A stretch of DNA of 64,000 bases from G963676335 sp963676335 (lineage in GTDB: Bacteria; Pseudomonadota; Alphaproteobacteria; Rickettsiales; Rickettsiaceae), in NCBI GenBank assembly GCA_963676335.1, contig OY781057.1, positions 496,001-560,000 on the forward strand, in the 5' to 3' direction. Under the pieces are notes generated by a model, which saw only the letters and a program-made list of their open reading frames with translations, was not told the DNA's origin and did no database searches. The position numbers and the translations under genes were made by a program. Of this stretch, positions 1-8,992 are shown piece by piece; the stretch's first letter is position 1; every line of letters begins with the position of its first letter.

Positions 1-269
1 TTATGGAGGGCGACAAACTATCTGCAGTCATTGATTTTGGAGGCGCTGCAGTTGGTGATCCCGCCTGCGATTTAGTAATTGCATGGACTTATTTATCAGG
101 CAAAGCTCGTGAGGTTTTTATATCAAAAATGGATATGGATGATGATACATGGCTCCGTGCACGCGCTTGGGCTCTTTGGAAGGCGACGTTTGAGCTATGC
201 CAAATTGCAGATAAAAGCAGCCCGGAAGCTGACTTACAGAAACGAATTATTGATGAGGTTGTGGAGTGA
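1..269 (+). pseudogene. C-terminal part of an APH-family small-molecule kinase, cut by the window edge
   Basis: The reading frame enters from the left edge and ends at TGA 267-269. The first residues contain the catalytic-loop/DFG-type region of the aminoglycoside phosphotransferase fold (AVIDFGGAAVGDPACDL), in which the Asp binds Mg-ATP. About 85 residues are visible and they read cleanly, so this piece itself is not shown to be broken; it is listed as a fragment because the 5' part lies outside and the neighbours are decayed. The next gene starts at a GTG (266) overlapping its stop, which suggests an old operon. The substrate (antibiotic or metabolite) cannot be inferred. Confidence 0.6.
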
Positions 270-895
270 GTAATAACAAGATTAAGGCTATTATTTTTGA
301 TGTCGATGGAGTGGTATTTAACACTCACGATGAAAGCGGAAATTATTTATGGAGCCAGAATGTCAAAGAAGATCTTGGTCTGATATCAAAGCATTTCTCC
401 GTTATTTTTTCAGAAAAATAGGAGAGCATCATCATTCGGGGCAAAATTAAACTGGATGCGCATCTTCATGCTATTTTCCAAGAAAAATTATTTAAAGATT
501 TGGGTATAACACCAGAGCAATATATTCAGTATTGGTTAACTCAGGATTATCACCTTAATCAGGAGATATTAGACTCAGTAAAAAGTTTGAAAATCCCATG
601 TTATCTCGGTACGAACCAAGAAGCTTTGCGCACAAAACATATTCTGGATACGGTTGGCTCTTATTTCAAAGAATATTTTGCATCTTATAAAATTGGATTT
701 ATTAAACCGGAACAAGGATTTTTTCAGCATATTCAAAAGGCGCTATCGTTACTTCCGCATGAGCTTTTGTTGATTTATGACACAAAAAATAACACCCTCG
801 GCGCACAAGATTGCGGTTGGCATGTTTATCATTACCAAAATGATATTGAGGTGCTTATGGATTTTTTTAAAAAATATGAGGTGATGAGTGGATAA
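266..895 (+). pseudogene. HAD-superfamily hydrolase, interrupted by an in-frame TAG
   Basis: Reading from GTG 266 gives a HAD phosphatase: motif I FDVDGVVF near residue 13, a motif II-like GTN near residue 115, a Lys (IGFIKPEQG) for motif III and an acidic motif IV (IYDTKNN). One TAG at 419-421 (codon 52) interrupts an otherwise continuous frame of about 210 codons. The piece downstream could initiate at an internal start near 500 but would lack the nucleophile Asp of motif I, so it should be inactive as a phosphatase. Its start overlaps the stop of the upstream kinase. It looks like a recently inactivated gene in a horizontally acquired operon. Confidence 0.75.
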
Positions 896-1435
896 ACACA
901 TTAATAAGAAAACTTTAGATACCTATCTCAGCCTTTGTACAGAGGTTTATGAATTAAGCAAGCCCCCCCTGAAGATGCTTATGCTTTTTATCGTGATTAT
1001 GCCATGAATGCCAATGGTCCTATCTTAGAGCCGATGTGTGGCACAGGTCGGTTTTTACTCCCATTAATTGAAGATGGATTTGATGTGCATGGCTTTGACG
1101 CAAGCGACCATATGCTCGGAGTCTTGCATGCTAAAGCAAAGCCAAAAAATCTAAAACCTACGGTATAGAAAGGTTTTATTGAAGATTTAAATCGACCAGA
1201 AAAATACAATTTGATTTTTATTCCCAGTGGGTCTTTCTGTTTAATCATCGACCCTATGCAGGTAGAGAAGTCACTTAAAGCCATTGATGATCACTTAAGT
1301 GACGATGGTATTTTCTTATTTGAAGCCGAAACTTTAAACGCTGTTCCTCAAGTAGGTATATGGCGTGGTTCGTTATGGCCTAAACCAAATGGCCAAAAAA
1401 TTATTCAGAGAAGCCTTTGGTTTTGGATACGGTGA
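888..1435 (+). pseudogene. SAM-dependent methyltransferase, broken by a frameshift and a stop
   Basis: The translated pieces carry methyltransferase motif I (ILEPMCGTGRFLLPLIEDGF) followed by the acidic end of strand beta-2 (GFDAS) and a motif II/III-like region (LIFIPSGSF...DDGIFLFEAET). The frame is disturbed around 962-968 in a run of C residues and by an in-frame TAG near 1167-1169. The 3' end runs into another frame that encodes a GyrI-like domain, so the C-terminus is also missing or fused. No functional product is expected. Confidence 0.65.
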
Positions 1436-1733
1436 CCCAAAGGAAGTACCAGAAGAAGAATTTCGCTTTGACCTTGCGATTACCGTTCCGTAAACACTAA
1501 AGCTTGAGGGTGAAGTGATAGAAAAACATCTTCCTGCAGGTAGATATGCTGTTATTTCCCACAAAGGGTCACGTGGAGCCATTAGCGAAAAAATTTACTG
1601 GCTATATCGAGATTGGTTGCCCCAGTCTGGCGAAGAGTTAGGGGATTTGCCTTGCATATTTTGTTACTACAATTTTGATCATGAAGTGGCTGAAACAGAA
1701 TTGATCACGGAAGTGTGGTTGCTTTTTAAGTAG
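1388..1733 (+). pseudogene. GyrI-like / AraC effector-binding domain fragment
   Basis: A reading frame different from the upstream methyltransferase encodes KKLFREAFGFGYGDPKEV, then an acidic stretch, ITVP, and after a TAA at 1491-1493 continues in frame as HLPAGRYAVISHKGSRG and further to the TAG at 1731-1733. This is the small-molecule-binding domain found in GyrI and at the C-terminus of some AraC regulators (bacterial transcription activator, effector-binding). The N-terminus is missing and one internal stop is present. A GTG at 1515 could express only the last 72 residues. Confidence 0.6.
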
Positions 1734-1807
1734 TATGAGTATTGGGGGATAATCTTGTCCCTCAATCATTAAATGGCCGCAGAACATCAAAAATCTTTGT
1801 TAGCTGT

Positions 1808-2363
1808 TCAAAAATAGCTCGTATCGCAACCATCTTCTAGTGACCAAATCCATGCAAGCACCGCTTACACAAAACACCAATCCGCAGTTTTGGTTCTTGG
1901 AACATTCAATAAATCAGAGAACATAGCAATGCGCATTTGGATAATATCCTCTGGATCTTGAATGTTTATCAAATCTAGCATCGGATTGCGGATAAAAGCG
2001 GCCACTTCATAGGCTGGTTTGCCAATCACGCCTTTAGGATCGATCACCAGCCAATCATTGCCATTTTGCAAAATATTATCGTGATGTAAATCGCCATGGA
2101 GCAAGGCATCTGGACCAGTCGTTTTTAAAAGCTGGCCTCGAAGCTTTCTTGCTTTTTTAAGATACCCATCAGGATTTTAAAATGATAGGGTTATTGCCTT
2201 GCAATCCTGACAACACATAGTTGTAAGTAAGATTTGTAACTTCTTTTAAATCACGTAAATCGAGCTTTGAAGATATTGCCGCAACAAGTCGAGGCAGTTC
2301 ATCTATCCAAGCTTGGCCTTTTTCGCCATAAATATTGATGATGTTGGAATGGAAGGTGTTCAT
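1808..2363 (-). pseudogene. APH(6)/hydroxyurea-type antibiotic kinase, internally deleted
   Basis: The N-terminal 60 residues (2363-2169, ending in NPIILKS) and the C-terminal half (LLHGDLHHDNIL catalytic loop with HGDLHxxN, then VIDPKGVIG, the DxD-type metal site, and YEVAAFIRNP) match the aminoglycoside/hydroxyurea resistance kinase family. Roughly 100 residues between them, covering much of the N-lobe, are absent and the frame changes at about 2160. Near the end a TAA at about 1874 replaces a sense codon; reading through gives a typical tail to the TGA at 1808-1810. Its start abuts the stop of the Fic gene upstream, so the two formed an operon. Confidence 0.7.
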
Positions 2364-3427
2364 TATGACTTCTCTGTAGAAAATGGTTCTGCGCCATCTT
2401 CCAAAATATCTAAATACTTACGATAGATATAAACTTTATCACGTTTCTTACCGCTCGCTTCTTCTAATATACCAAGGACTTGCATATGATTTAATGCACT
2501 TCTCGCTGTTGGCTGAGTCATTTGCAATTCTTTGGCAAGGAGAGGGACTGTCACTTGCGGTAGCTTTTTCATGTATTCAAGCGTTTGTTCGCATGAAAAT
2601 CTAGCACGGCCTAAATGAGATATTTTCTCACTATCTTTTTCAAAAAGATCATTAATTCTTTCTGCTGTTTGAATGGCTTGTTTTGAAGATTTTTCTACAC
2701 CAATGAGGAAAAATTCTAACCATGTTTCCCAAGTGCCTGATTCCCTGACTTCTTGAAGTAGCTCATAATAGGTATGGCGATGTGCTTTCAGATAAAGGCT
2801 TAAGTAAAGAATTGGTGAATCAAGCATGCCTCCAGTATATAGAAGCAAGGTTATGAGCAACCTGCCAAATCTGCCATTAGCGTCTAAAAAAGGATGTATT
2901 GTTTCAAATTGAACATGAGCCAATCCTGCTTTTATGAGAACGGGCAGGCTTTCATCATGAAGAAATCTTTCAAAATCTCTAAGGCAATCACTTAACTGGT
3001 CTACTGGCGGAGGAACAAAAAGAGCATTACCCAGCCTTGTACCGCCGATCCAATTTTGTGATCTTCTAAATTCTCCAGGCGTTTGACTTGATCCCCTGCC
3101 TCCAGAAAGCAAAATACCGTGTATTTCTTTTAAAAGTCTAAGGGATAAAGGAAAATCATCTTTTAAGCGCTCTAAGCCATAGTTTATAGCTTTAACATAA
3201 TTGGACACCTCTTCTACGTCTTCAATTGAGACTTCAGGTTTTTGATTATGTTCAAATAGCATTAAATCCGAGAAAGAACTCTGCGTTCCTTCAATCTGAC
3301 TTGAAAGCAAAGCTTCTTTGCGTACATACATGTAGATAAAGAGCGCGGTATTAGGAATAGTCTTATGAATACTATTTAACTCAGCTAAAGCCAGTGTTGC
3401 TTTTTCAAGGTAAGGATAAAGCTTCAA
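2363..3427 (-). CDS. Fic-domain protein (AMPylator type) with C-terminal winged helix; N-terminus frameshifted
   Basis: Fic enzymes transfer AMP or related groups to target hydroxyls. The active loop HPFLDANGRFGR lies near residue 178, with the usual GNGR-type Gly replaced by Ala. An (S/T)xxxE(G/N) inhibitory motif (SSQIEG) near residue 43 marks a self-inhibited class II Fic, and the last ~80 residues look like a winged-helix DNA-binding domain. The annotated start is a TTG. Upstream codons in the same frame still encode family-like sequence (GESYKAYVPAKLPPEPP, 3486-3436) but have no ATG. An ATG at 3528 would join it if the A-run at 3519-3525 had one more A, so the true N-terminus is probably lost by frameshift. 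Operator-like repeats lie just upstream. Confidence 0.8.
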   Translation of the reverse strand: MKLYPYLEKATLALAELNSIHKTIPNTALFIYMYVRKEALLSSQIEGTQSSFSDLMLFEHNQKPEVSIEDVEEVSNYVKAINYGLERLKDDFPLSLRLLKEIHGILLSGGRGSSQTPGEFRRSQNWIGGTRLGNALFVPPPVDQLSDCLRDFERFLHDESLPVLIKAGLAHVQFETIHPFLDANGRFGRLLITLLLYTGGMLDSPILYLSLYLKAHRHTYYELLQEVRESGTWETWLEFFLIGVEKSSKQAIQTAERINDLFEKDSEKISHLGRARFSCEQTLEYMKKLPQVTVPLLAKELQMTQPTARSALNHMQVLGILEEASGKKRDKVYIYRKYLDILEDGAEPFSTEKS

Positions 3428-3531
3428 AAGTTCTATTGGTGGCTCAGGTGGCAGTTTTGCAGGAACATACGCTTTATATGACTCACCGAGATCCTTTGTG
3501 TAATGTATATTCCTATCCTTTTATTCATAAG

Positions 3532-3608
3532 CTATCTTTTCTTAAGTTGCCACTCTAAGAAAATATATCAGATTATCTTTTCTTAGTCAAGATGGTAAAG
3601 AAAAGATA
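3532..3608. promoter_or_regulatory. Cluster of four inverted/direct operator-like motifs upstream of fic
   Basis: Two forward copies of TATCTTTTCTTA (3533-3544 and 3574-3585) alternate with two reverse-oriented copies (TAAGAAAATA at 3556 and TAAAGAAAAGATA at 3596). They sit immediately upstream of the ATG at 3528. Spacing of about 20 bp between copies suggests a multi-site operator. The Fic protein has its own winged-helix domain, so autoregulation is possible, but this is inference. Confidence 0.5.
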
Positions 3609-4137
3609 CGCATATCGAGGATGCACCTTTTTCATAGAATCCAACACTCTTCATTTGACCTTCTCCAAGTACCCATCTATACTCGCTTCAGAGAGCAAAA
3701 CATGACTATACCACCCCAGTTTGGAGTTGGTTAGGTTATATCAAACTGATCTCCGCCAGATTTTCTAAAGAGAACTTTTCTCACATCTTTTTGGGTTAGC
3801 CACAGCGCCGCTCAAAACCCTAGTATTCCTAAGGTTTCCAGCGTTTTATTTTTCGATTAGACCCGTATCTCACTTTCTCCAATTTCAGTATTTCACCCCT
3901 AAAATCTCCATTTTTAGCCTCTCTATCTCTAATACATGCGAACATTCCGGTCGAAGGTACGCATGTACTCAAACCCTCTATTTACCTGGGTTTTAGAGAA
4001 TCAGCCTTTTTGCGACATGCATTTTTTAGAGAACGAAAACCGGAGTAGCGACAGAGATTCGAAATGGAGAATAACTTTAGTCTTGACTCATTTAGTAAAC
4101 TTGCATACTATATCCATAAATACTATAAAGGTGGGAT
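3609..4137. other. Intergenic stretch with no recognisable gene; one imperfect dyad
   Basis: No open frame of useful length resembles a known protein in either direction. The only structure I see is an imperfect inverted repeat at 3933-3967 (ACATGCG ... CGCATGT, arms about 15 bases with 12 matching). TTTTAGAGAA-like words recur at 3991 and 4025. It may be old regulatory or mobile DNA. Confidence 0.4.
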
Positions 4138-4563
4138 ATGTGGACAAAAAATTATAGCAAAACATTCCAAGGTTTAAAGCGCGAAGATATTTGGCGGATT
4201 TGGACAGATATCAATAACTGGCCAACATGGCATGGGGATTTGGATTACTGCAAGCTTGAGAGTGACTTCAAAGTTGGCAATTACTTCTTCTTAAAGCCTA
4301 AAGGCGTTAAGCCCGTGAAAATCTTGTTGACCGAAATCAATGAAGGTTATTCCTTCACTGATTGCACCTCATTCTTCGGTGCCAAAATGGATGATACTCA
4401 TTCCATGGAAGATACCGTAGAAGGATTAAAGTTAAGCAATAAGCTGGTTGTAACCGGGCCGTTGAAATGGCTTTGGATCAAGCTTGTAGCCCAAAATGTC
4501 GCTGATACCGTCCCAGAGGAAATGGAAAACTTAATAAAGCTTGCAAGGAGTCTTCATGTCTAA
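4138..4563 (+). CDS. SRPBCC (START-like) family protein
   Basis: A 141-residue protein of the SRPBCC/polyketide-cyclase-like fold: N-terminal strand followed by a helix with the typical IWRIWTDINNWPTWH, then alternating strands and a long C-terminal helix (VPEEMENLIKLARSL). This fold binds hydrophobic small ligands. Its stop overlaps the start of a MarR-type regulator (ATG 4556), a pairing often seen where MarR controls a ligand-handling protein. It is the one gene of the left-hand island that reads completely intact. Function and ligand are unknown. Confidence 0.75.
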   Translation: MWTKNYSKTFQGLKREDIWRIWTDINNWPTWHGDLDYCKLESDFKVGNYFFLKPKGVKPVKILLTEINEGYSFTDCTSFFGAKMDDTHSMEDTVEGLKLSNKLVVTGPLKWLWIKLVAQNVADTVPEEMENLIKLARSLHV

Positions 4564-5018
4564 CTTACCTTTCGGTTTTGATAAGCCTGAAGATAGTTCA
4601 GGTTTTCTTCTTTGGCAAACGACCATGATCTGGTAACGGAAGATTAAAAAGGCTCTTGAGCAATACAACGTTTCTCATGCACGGTTTGTCATTATGGCGA
4701 CATTGATGTGATTTAAAGCTCATGGATATGATACGATCCAGATCCTCATCGTTACCTGGTCTAAGCTTGATAAGATGATTGTATCAAAATCTCTTAAAAA
4801 GCTTGTTCAAATGGGGCTTGTAAACCGTATAGAGCATGAAGATAGATACACGTGCAAAGAGCGTCTCACTTACTGAAAAAGGTAAAGATATGGTGCGGAT
4901 CTTATCCCCCATTGTAGAAGATATTGATAGTACTTTTTTCAGCAAAGCATCTGATCAGGAGCAAAAAATCCTTGTGCAAATTTTGGCGAAATTAACTGCA
5001 GGTACTACAGATGAATAA
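4556..5018 (+). pseudogene. MarR-family regulator, multiple lesions
   Basis: From ATG 4556 the translation reads as a MarR winged-helix protein (dimerisation helix FLLWQTTMIW, then SKLDKMIVSKSLKKLVQMG as the recognition helix, then the wing DTRAKSVSLTEKGKDMV). Stops at about 4634 and 4709 and a frameshift near 4840 break it. The C-terminal piece from about 4836 could be translated alone but lacks the DNA-recognition helix. It follows the SRPBCC gene with an 8-bp overlap and probably once regulated it. Confidence 0.75.
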
Positions 5019-5159
5019 TGCAGCAAAATTCTTGATTGGCGTTCCCTGTAAAGAGCATGTGAAAAATAGGGTGAAACTTTGTGCATTTGCCAATTCTGTC
5101 ACGGTAAATCTGCACCAGCTAAACGACTATCTCGTGGTGATTATATAGCTGGAGCATAA
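5011..5159 (+). pseudogene. Small Cys-rich protein, frameshifted
   Basis: An ATG at 5011 overlaps the MarR stop. The first 24 codons read into LC, after which a one-base frame change near 5083 gives CICQFCHGKSAPAKRLSRG and a stop at 5157-5159. A frame-corrected product would be about 49 residues with a C-x-C-x2-CH cluster that could bind metal. I do not recognise the family. Confidence 0.35.
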
Positions 5160-5210
5160 AAGGAGAACGTGTTATAGTGTAAAAGTATATCGACACAAGA
5201 AAAGAGTTAA

Positions 5211-5467
5211 TATGATTGCTGGAATTTGTGAAGGTAAGAATTGTTGCGCTCCAGTAGTATTTGAAGGAAGTTTGACGAGTATCCAATTTTTCAAGTAAGA
5301 GCAGTATATTTGAAGCTTATGTTGAACAAATTTTGATTTCTCATTTAAAACCTGGTCAAATCGTTGTTATGGACAACATTAATTTTCATAAAACACCTAA
5401 AATAAGCAGCTTGATCGAATACGTAGGACGCTATATCCCGTTTTTACCTGCTTACTCGCCTTTATAA
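5211..5467 (+). mobile_element. IS630-family transposase remnant
   Basis: The reading frame after about 5293 encodes IFEAYVEQILISHLKPGQ, then VVMDNINFHK and FLPAYSP, the second DDE aspartate region (MDN) and the start of the third catalytic region of IS630/Tc1-like transposases. The preceding piece (VVFEGSL) is in another frame, and the end (LNPIE with the catalytic Glu) is missing. A second decayed copy lies at 58686-58979. A 20-bp word at 5288-5307 also occurs at the end of the palindromic element at 63839-63858. Confidence 0.75.
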
Positions 5468-5516
5468 TATTTGTTTCATTTCTTTTATATATAAAAAATA
5501 AAGTTTTTAGATATTT

Positions 5517-7064
5517 CTAATCTTCTGTAAATGTGTCTAAAATATGTTTATTAACAGTAACATTAGCTTTATTGCGAGCAAATGTAATTACTTCATTAAG
5601 AATGCTTCCTTTGATATTTTCTTTTATAGTGGAAAAAGATTTTTTAGATATTTCATTAGCGATATCTGTATTAATTTTAGAGTTATTGACTAAAACTAGA
5701 TATGCTTTTTGAGTATCAAAAAATACTGGTAGTATTGTTTTAGGAGAGGCTAAAAGAATTCTATCTATTAATTCTATGGGAATATTTTGTATTTTATTTT
5801 TTTTATATCTTGCAACTTTTACGCCTATTGTTAAGGGTAAATTTATTTTTTTTATCTCTTTAATAAAATTGGTATAGTTTAATGTAGAAGTCAATTTTTT
5901 AAGCGTATCGATATTTGCTTGACGTAAAAGATAATTTTCTACTTGATCTTTAGCTTGATCGAATTCTAAAATTTTACTTGATTTGATATCTTGTAATTCA
6001 AGGATGATATATCCTTGTTTATAATCTATAAATGTATCCCCTTTATTCATAGCAAAAATTTTGTCTGCATACTCTCTAACATCGCTATTTTTTATAGTTA
6101 TAGAATCTACTTCTGTTATCAAAGTGTATTTACCACCGAATTTACTAGAAATTTCAGATAAACTATTCCCAGCTCCTAATTCATCTTCTATTTTATTATA
6201 AATTTCATTTATAAGCGTATTTATTTTTTTATCTTCAATATCTTTAATAATTATTTTTTTTGTTTCATTTGTTACATTAGTGATGCTATTATTGGCTACG
6301 TAGTCATCTATGTCATTTTCATTGACTATAACTTTATTACGAAAATCGTTATTATTAAGCACTAAACAGGATATCGTTCTTTTTTCAGGAGCTCTAAAGA
6401 GTTCAAGATTATTGTTATAAAAAGTAATTAATTCTTCTTGACTATGTTTAGGAATTTGATTTTTTTTTGTATTTAAGTCTAAAGTAACTAAATCTATAGT
6501 ACGTTCTTCTGCTAAATAATTAATTATGTTTTGAATTAATATTTCAGGAATATAGCTATGATTTACAAAATTGTTTATGATAGTAGTGGTTCCTATGTAA
6601 TTTTTTATATCCTCTATATATTCTTTTTCAGTAATTCGTTGTTGCTTTAGAAAATTATAATATTGAGTAATGTCAAATTGATTTTTTTCATCTAAGAAAG
6701 CAGGCATTTTTTTTATAGTTTCAGCAATTTTTTTATCACTAAAATCTAAGTTGTATTCTTTTTCCAGCTGTTTTAATAAAAGATTAGTTATTAACTGCTC
6801 TATTGCTTCTTCTTGGATGACTTGAATTTCTGTTTTAGTTAATGATCTATCAAGGGATTTTGAGACTGATTTAAGTTTAGTATCGTAAACTTTTAAAAAT
6901 TCTGAAGTACTAACTTCTCCAGCAGTATCAGTATTAATAATGGAACTATTTTGTTTCATTTTCATTACATCACTGATTCCCCAAGCAATAAAAGCTATTA
7001 CAATGATTCCTAATATACAGCGAAATATTAATGTATTAGCAGCTGCTCTAATGTTATTTAACAT
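5517..7064 (-). CDS. ppiD: PpiD/SurA-like periplasmic chaperone (parvulin-type), membrane anchored
   Basis: The start at 7064 gives MLNNIRAAANTLIFRCILG followed by one transmembrane helix to about residue 30, the typical start of PpiD-type anchored folding factors. A SurA_N-like helical domain (residues about 50-200) and a divergent parvulin segment (KIFAMNKGDTF...GYIILELQDI, about 340-370) follow. An upstream in-frame start at 7112 exists but would add 16 residues overlapping the tpiA leader. The protein should sit in the inner membrane facing the periplasm and help fold exported proteins. It is divergent from tpiA. PPIase activity is uncertain because the parvulin region is weakly conserved. 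Confidence 0.8.
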   Translation of the reverse strand: MLNNIRAAANTLIFRCILGIIVIAFIAWGISDVMKMKQNSSIINTDTAGEVSTSEFLKVYDTKLKSVSKSLDRSLTKTEIQVIQEEAIEQLITNLLLKQLEKEYNLDFSDKKIAETIKKMPAFLDEKNQFDITQYYNFLKQQRITEKEYIEDIKNYIGTTTIINNFVNHSYIPEILIQNIINYLAEERTIDLVTLDLNTKKNQIPKHSQEELITFYNNNLELFRAPEKRTISCLVLNNNDFRNKVIVNENDIDDYVANNSITNVTNETKKIIIKDIEDKKINTLINEIYNKIEDELGAGNSLSEISSKFGGKYTLITEVDSITIKNSDVREYADKIFAMNKGDTFIDYKQGYIILELQDIKSSKILEFDQAKDQVENYLLRQANIDTLKKLTSTLNYTNFIKEIKKINLPLTIGVKVARYKKNKIQNIPIELIDRILLASPKTILPVFFDTQKAYLVLVNNSKINTDIANEISKKSFSTIKENIKGSILNEVITFARNKANVTVNKHILDTFTED

Positions 7065-7134
7065 AAGGTAAGTATTTACAATTAAAACTACTGCATAGTA
7101 TACTGTGTGCAAGTTAATTATTCAAGCTTATTAC

Positions 7135-7860
7135 ATGTCTATTATAGTAGCTAATTGGAAAATGAATCTAAGCTTATCTCAAGCTCATAATTTTTGTGAT
7201 TTCCTTATAAACTATGAAGATAATAATTGTATATCTAATTTAATTATAGCTCCTCCTGCAATTTATTTGGGGTATTTATCGACATTTTTTAAAAAAATAA
7301 ATTTTTCAGCTCAAGATATTACAGAATTAGATAGTGATTATGGATCTTATACTGGAGAAATAAGTAGCATAATGCTATCTAGTTGTGGAGTAAAGTATAG
7401 TATTGTTGGTCATTTTGAATGTAGAAAATATCGTAATCATACTAATGAAATTATTAAACAAAAAATTGAAAATTGCTTTTCTTATAACATAATTCCAATT
7501 ATTTGTATTGGGGAATCTAGTAAAATCAGATTAGAAGGAAATTATGTAAATTTTTTAAAAGAACAATTAACTCATTTGCTACCTCAAAGGAAAGAGCCTA
7601 TAATAATTGCATATGAGCCTTTATGGGCCATAGGAAACAAAGAAGCTTTAGAATTATCTCAATTGGAAGAAATTGTAAATATTATTTTGGATTTTTTAGC
7701 TGTTATCAAATATAATGAAGTACGATTCTTATATGGGGGAGCAGTTAATTTAGACAACATATCTGATATTATGAATATTGCTGGTATTGATGGGGTATTA
7801 ATTGGAAGAGCTTCTCTTGACGCAATGAATCTATTAAATCTTTTAAAAAAAAGAATATAA
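7135..7860 (+). CDS. tpiA: Triosephosphate isomerase
   Basis: Interconverts dihydroxyacetone phosphate and glyceraldehyde 3-phosphate. The N-terminus MSIIVANWKMN carries the substrate-binding N-x-K, the catalytic His region is IVGHFECR (where S-E-R-R is usual, here ECRK), the catalytic Glu loop is IIAYEPLWAIG and the phosphate-binding end is FLYGGAVN and GVLIGRASL. I chose ATG 7135 because the family starts at this ANWKMN segment; an upstream alternative at 7105 adds 10 unconserved residues. About 241 residues is normal. secG follows 2 bp later, then kdsA. Together with gap, tkt and gpsA in this window it indicates triose-phosphate metabolism, which Rickettsia has lost. Confidence 0.95.
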   Translation: MSIIVANWKMNLSLSQAHNFCDFLINYEDNNCISNLIIAPPAIYLGYLSTFFKKINFSAQDITELDSDYGSYTGEISSIMLSSCGVKYSIVGHFECRKYRNHTNEIIKQKIENCFSYNIIPIICIGESSKIRLEGNYVNFLKEQLTHLLPQRKEPIIIAYEPLWAIGNKEALELSQLEEIVNIILDFLAVIKYNEVRFLYGGAVNLDNISDIMNIAGIDGVLIGRASLDAMNLLNLLKKRI

Positions 7861-7862
7861 AA

Positions 7863-8153
7863 ATGCTTAATATTTTATTAGTAGTGCATATAATAATATC
7901 CATACTTTTAGTTATAACAATATTAATACAAAAAACTTCTAACGATAGTATTGCAAGTAGTTCTGTTAATAATCTTGGAACTACTATTAGTCCTAATACT
8001 TTTTTAACAAGAACTACTAGTGTTTTAGCAATATTCTTTATGATAAATGCACTTGTTTTAGCGAATTTATCTACAAAAAAAACAACTAACTATATTATTG
8101 AAAAATCTTCTTCAGAAGAAGAGAAACAGACCACTTTACCAATTGCTAAATAA
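7863..8153 (+). CDS. secG: Preprotein translocase subunit SecG
   Basis: A 96-residue protein with two hydrophobic helices (residues 3-22 and about 54-70) separated by a polar loop with GTTISPNTFLTRTT, the usual SecG layout. SecG joins SecYE in the inner membrane and aids protein export. It lies between tpiA and kdsA with a 2-bp gap, and tpiA-secG adjacency is common in bacteria. The tail is short and charged. Confidence 0.9.
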   Translation: MLNILLVVHIIISILLVITILIQKTSNDSIASSSVNNLGTTISPNTFLTRTTSVLAIFFMINALVLANLSTKKTTNYIIEKSSSEEEKQTTLPIAK

Positions 8154-8164
8154 TATGGAATAAA

Positions 8165-8992
8165 ATGAAGATAGTAAAAATTGAGAATATTGAAATTTCT
8201 AATCATCTACCTTTCATTTTTATAGGTGGCCCTTGTCAAATTGAAAGTTTGGATCACGCTTTATTTATGGCGGATAATTTGATTAAAATAACAACTAAAT
8301 TAAAAATTCCATTTATTTATAAATCGTCTTTTGATAAAGCTAATCGTAGTTCTATTACAGGAAAGAGAGGAGTGGGGCTAAATAATGGGATGTATATATT
8401 AGAGCAAGTGAAAAAGCAATTTAAATGTCCAATTATAACCGATGTGCACACTGCAGAACAATGCAGTATCGTAGCAGAAGTAGTAGATATTTTACAAATT
8501 CCTGCTTTTTTATGCCGTCAAACAGATTTATTAAAAGCAGCTTCTGAAACTAAAAAACCAATTAATGTAAAAAAGGGACAATTTTTAGCTCCACAAGATA
8601 TGTTTTCTGTATATGAAAAACTTATACATTTTGGAACTAAAGATATTTTATTAACTGAAAGAGGGTGTTGTTTTGGATATAATAATTTAGTAGTGGATAT
8701 GCGTTCATTTCCAATTATGGCAAAAACTAACGCTCCTGTGATTTTTGATGCTACTCACTCAGTGCAAAAACCGGGTCAATTAAAAGATAGTAGTGGAGGG
8801 GAAAGAGAGTATGTCCAAATTCTTGCAAATGCAGCAGTAGCTGTTGGAGTAGCAGGGGTATTTATGGAAGTACATCAAGATCCAGATAATGCTCCTAGTG
8901 ATAAACATTGTATGGTTTCATTATATAATATTGAAAATATATTAAATTTATTAATAAAATATGATTGTGTTACAAAATCATATAGTATATAA
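8165..8992 (+). CDS. kdsA: 3-deoxy-8-phosphooctulonate synthase (KDO-8-P synthase)
   Basis: Condenses phosphoenolpyruvate with arabinose 5-phosphate to make KDO-8-P for the LPS inner core. Visible family signatures are FIGGPCQIES near the N-terminus, KSSFDKANRSS (PEP binding), a TDVH segment, the long Lys-rich KPINVKKGQFLAP, and FDATHSVQKPG toward the C-terminus. At 275 residues it has family length. It ends the tpiA-secG-kdsA operon, and its 3' end overlaps holA (opposite strand) by 15 bp. Its presence means the cell makes LPS core, unlike Anaplasma and Ehrlichia. Confidence 0.95.
   Translation: MKIVKIENIEISNHLPFIFIGGPCQIESLDHALFMADNLIKITTKLKIPFIYKSSFDKANRSSITGKRGVGLNNGMYILEQVKKQFKCPIITDVHTAEQCSIVAEVVDILQIPAFLCRQTDLLKAASETKKPINVKKGQFLAPQDMFSVYEKLIHFGTKDILLTERGCCFGYNNLVVDMRSFPIMAKTNAPVIFDATHSVQKPGQLKDSSGGEREYVQILANAAVAVGVAGVFMEVHQDPDNAPSDKHCMVSLYNIENILNLLIKYDCVTKSYSI

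Noticed and set aside
89..328. Minus-strand frame over the left-edge kinase
   Set aside because: Shadow of the + strand kinase and HAD genes, without family features.
3933..3967. Inverted repeat as an integron attC site
   Set aside because: No GTTRRRY/RYYYAAC core pair and no integrase gene; several broken resistance-like genes alone do not make an integron.
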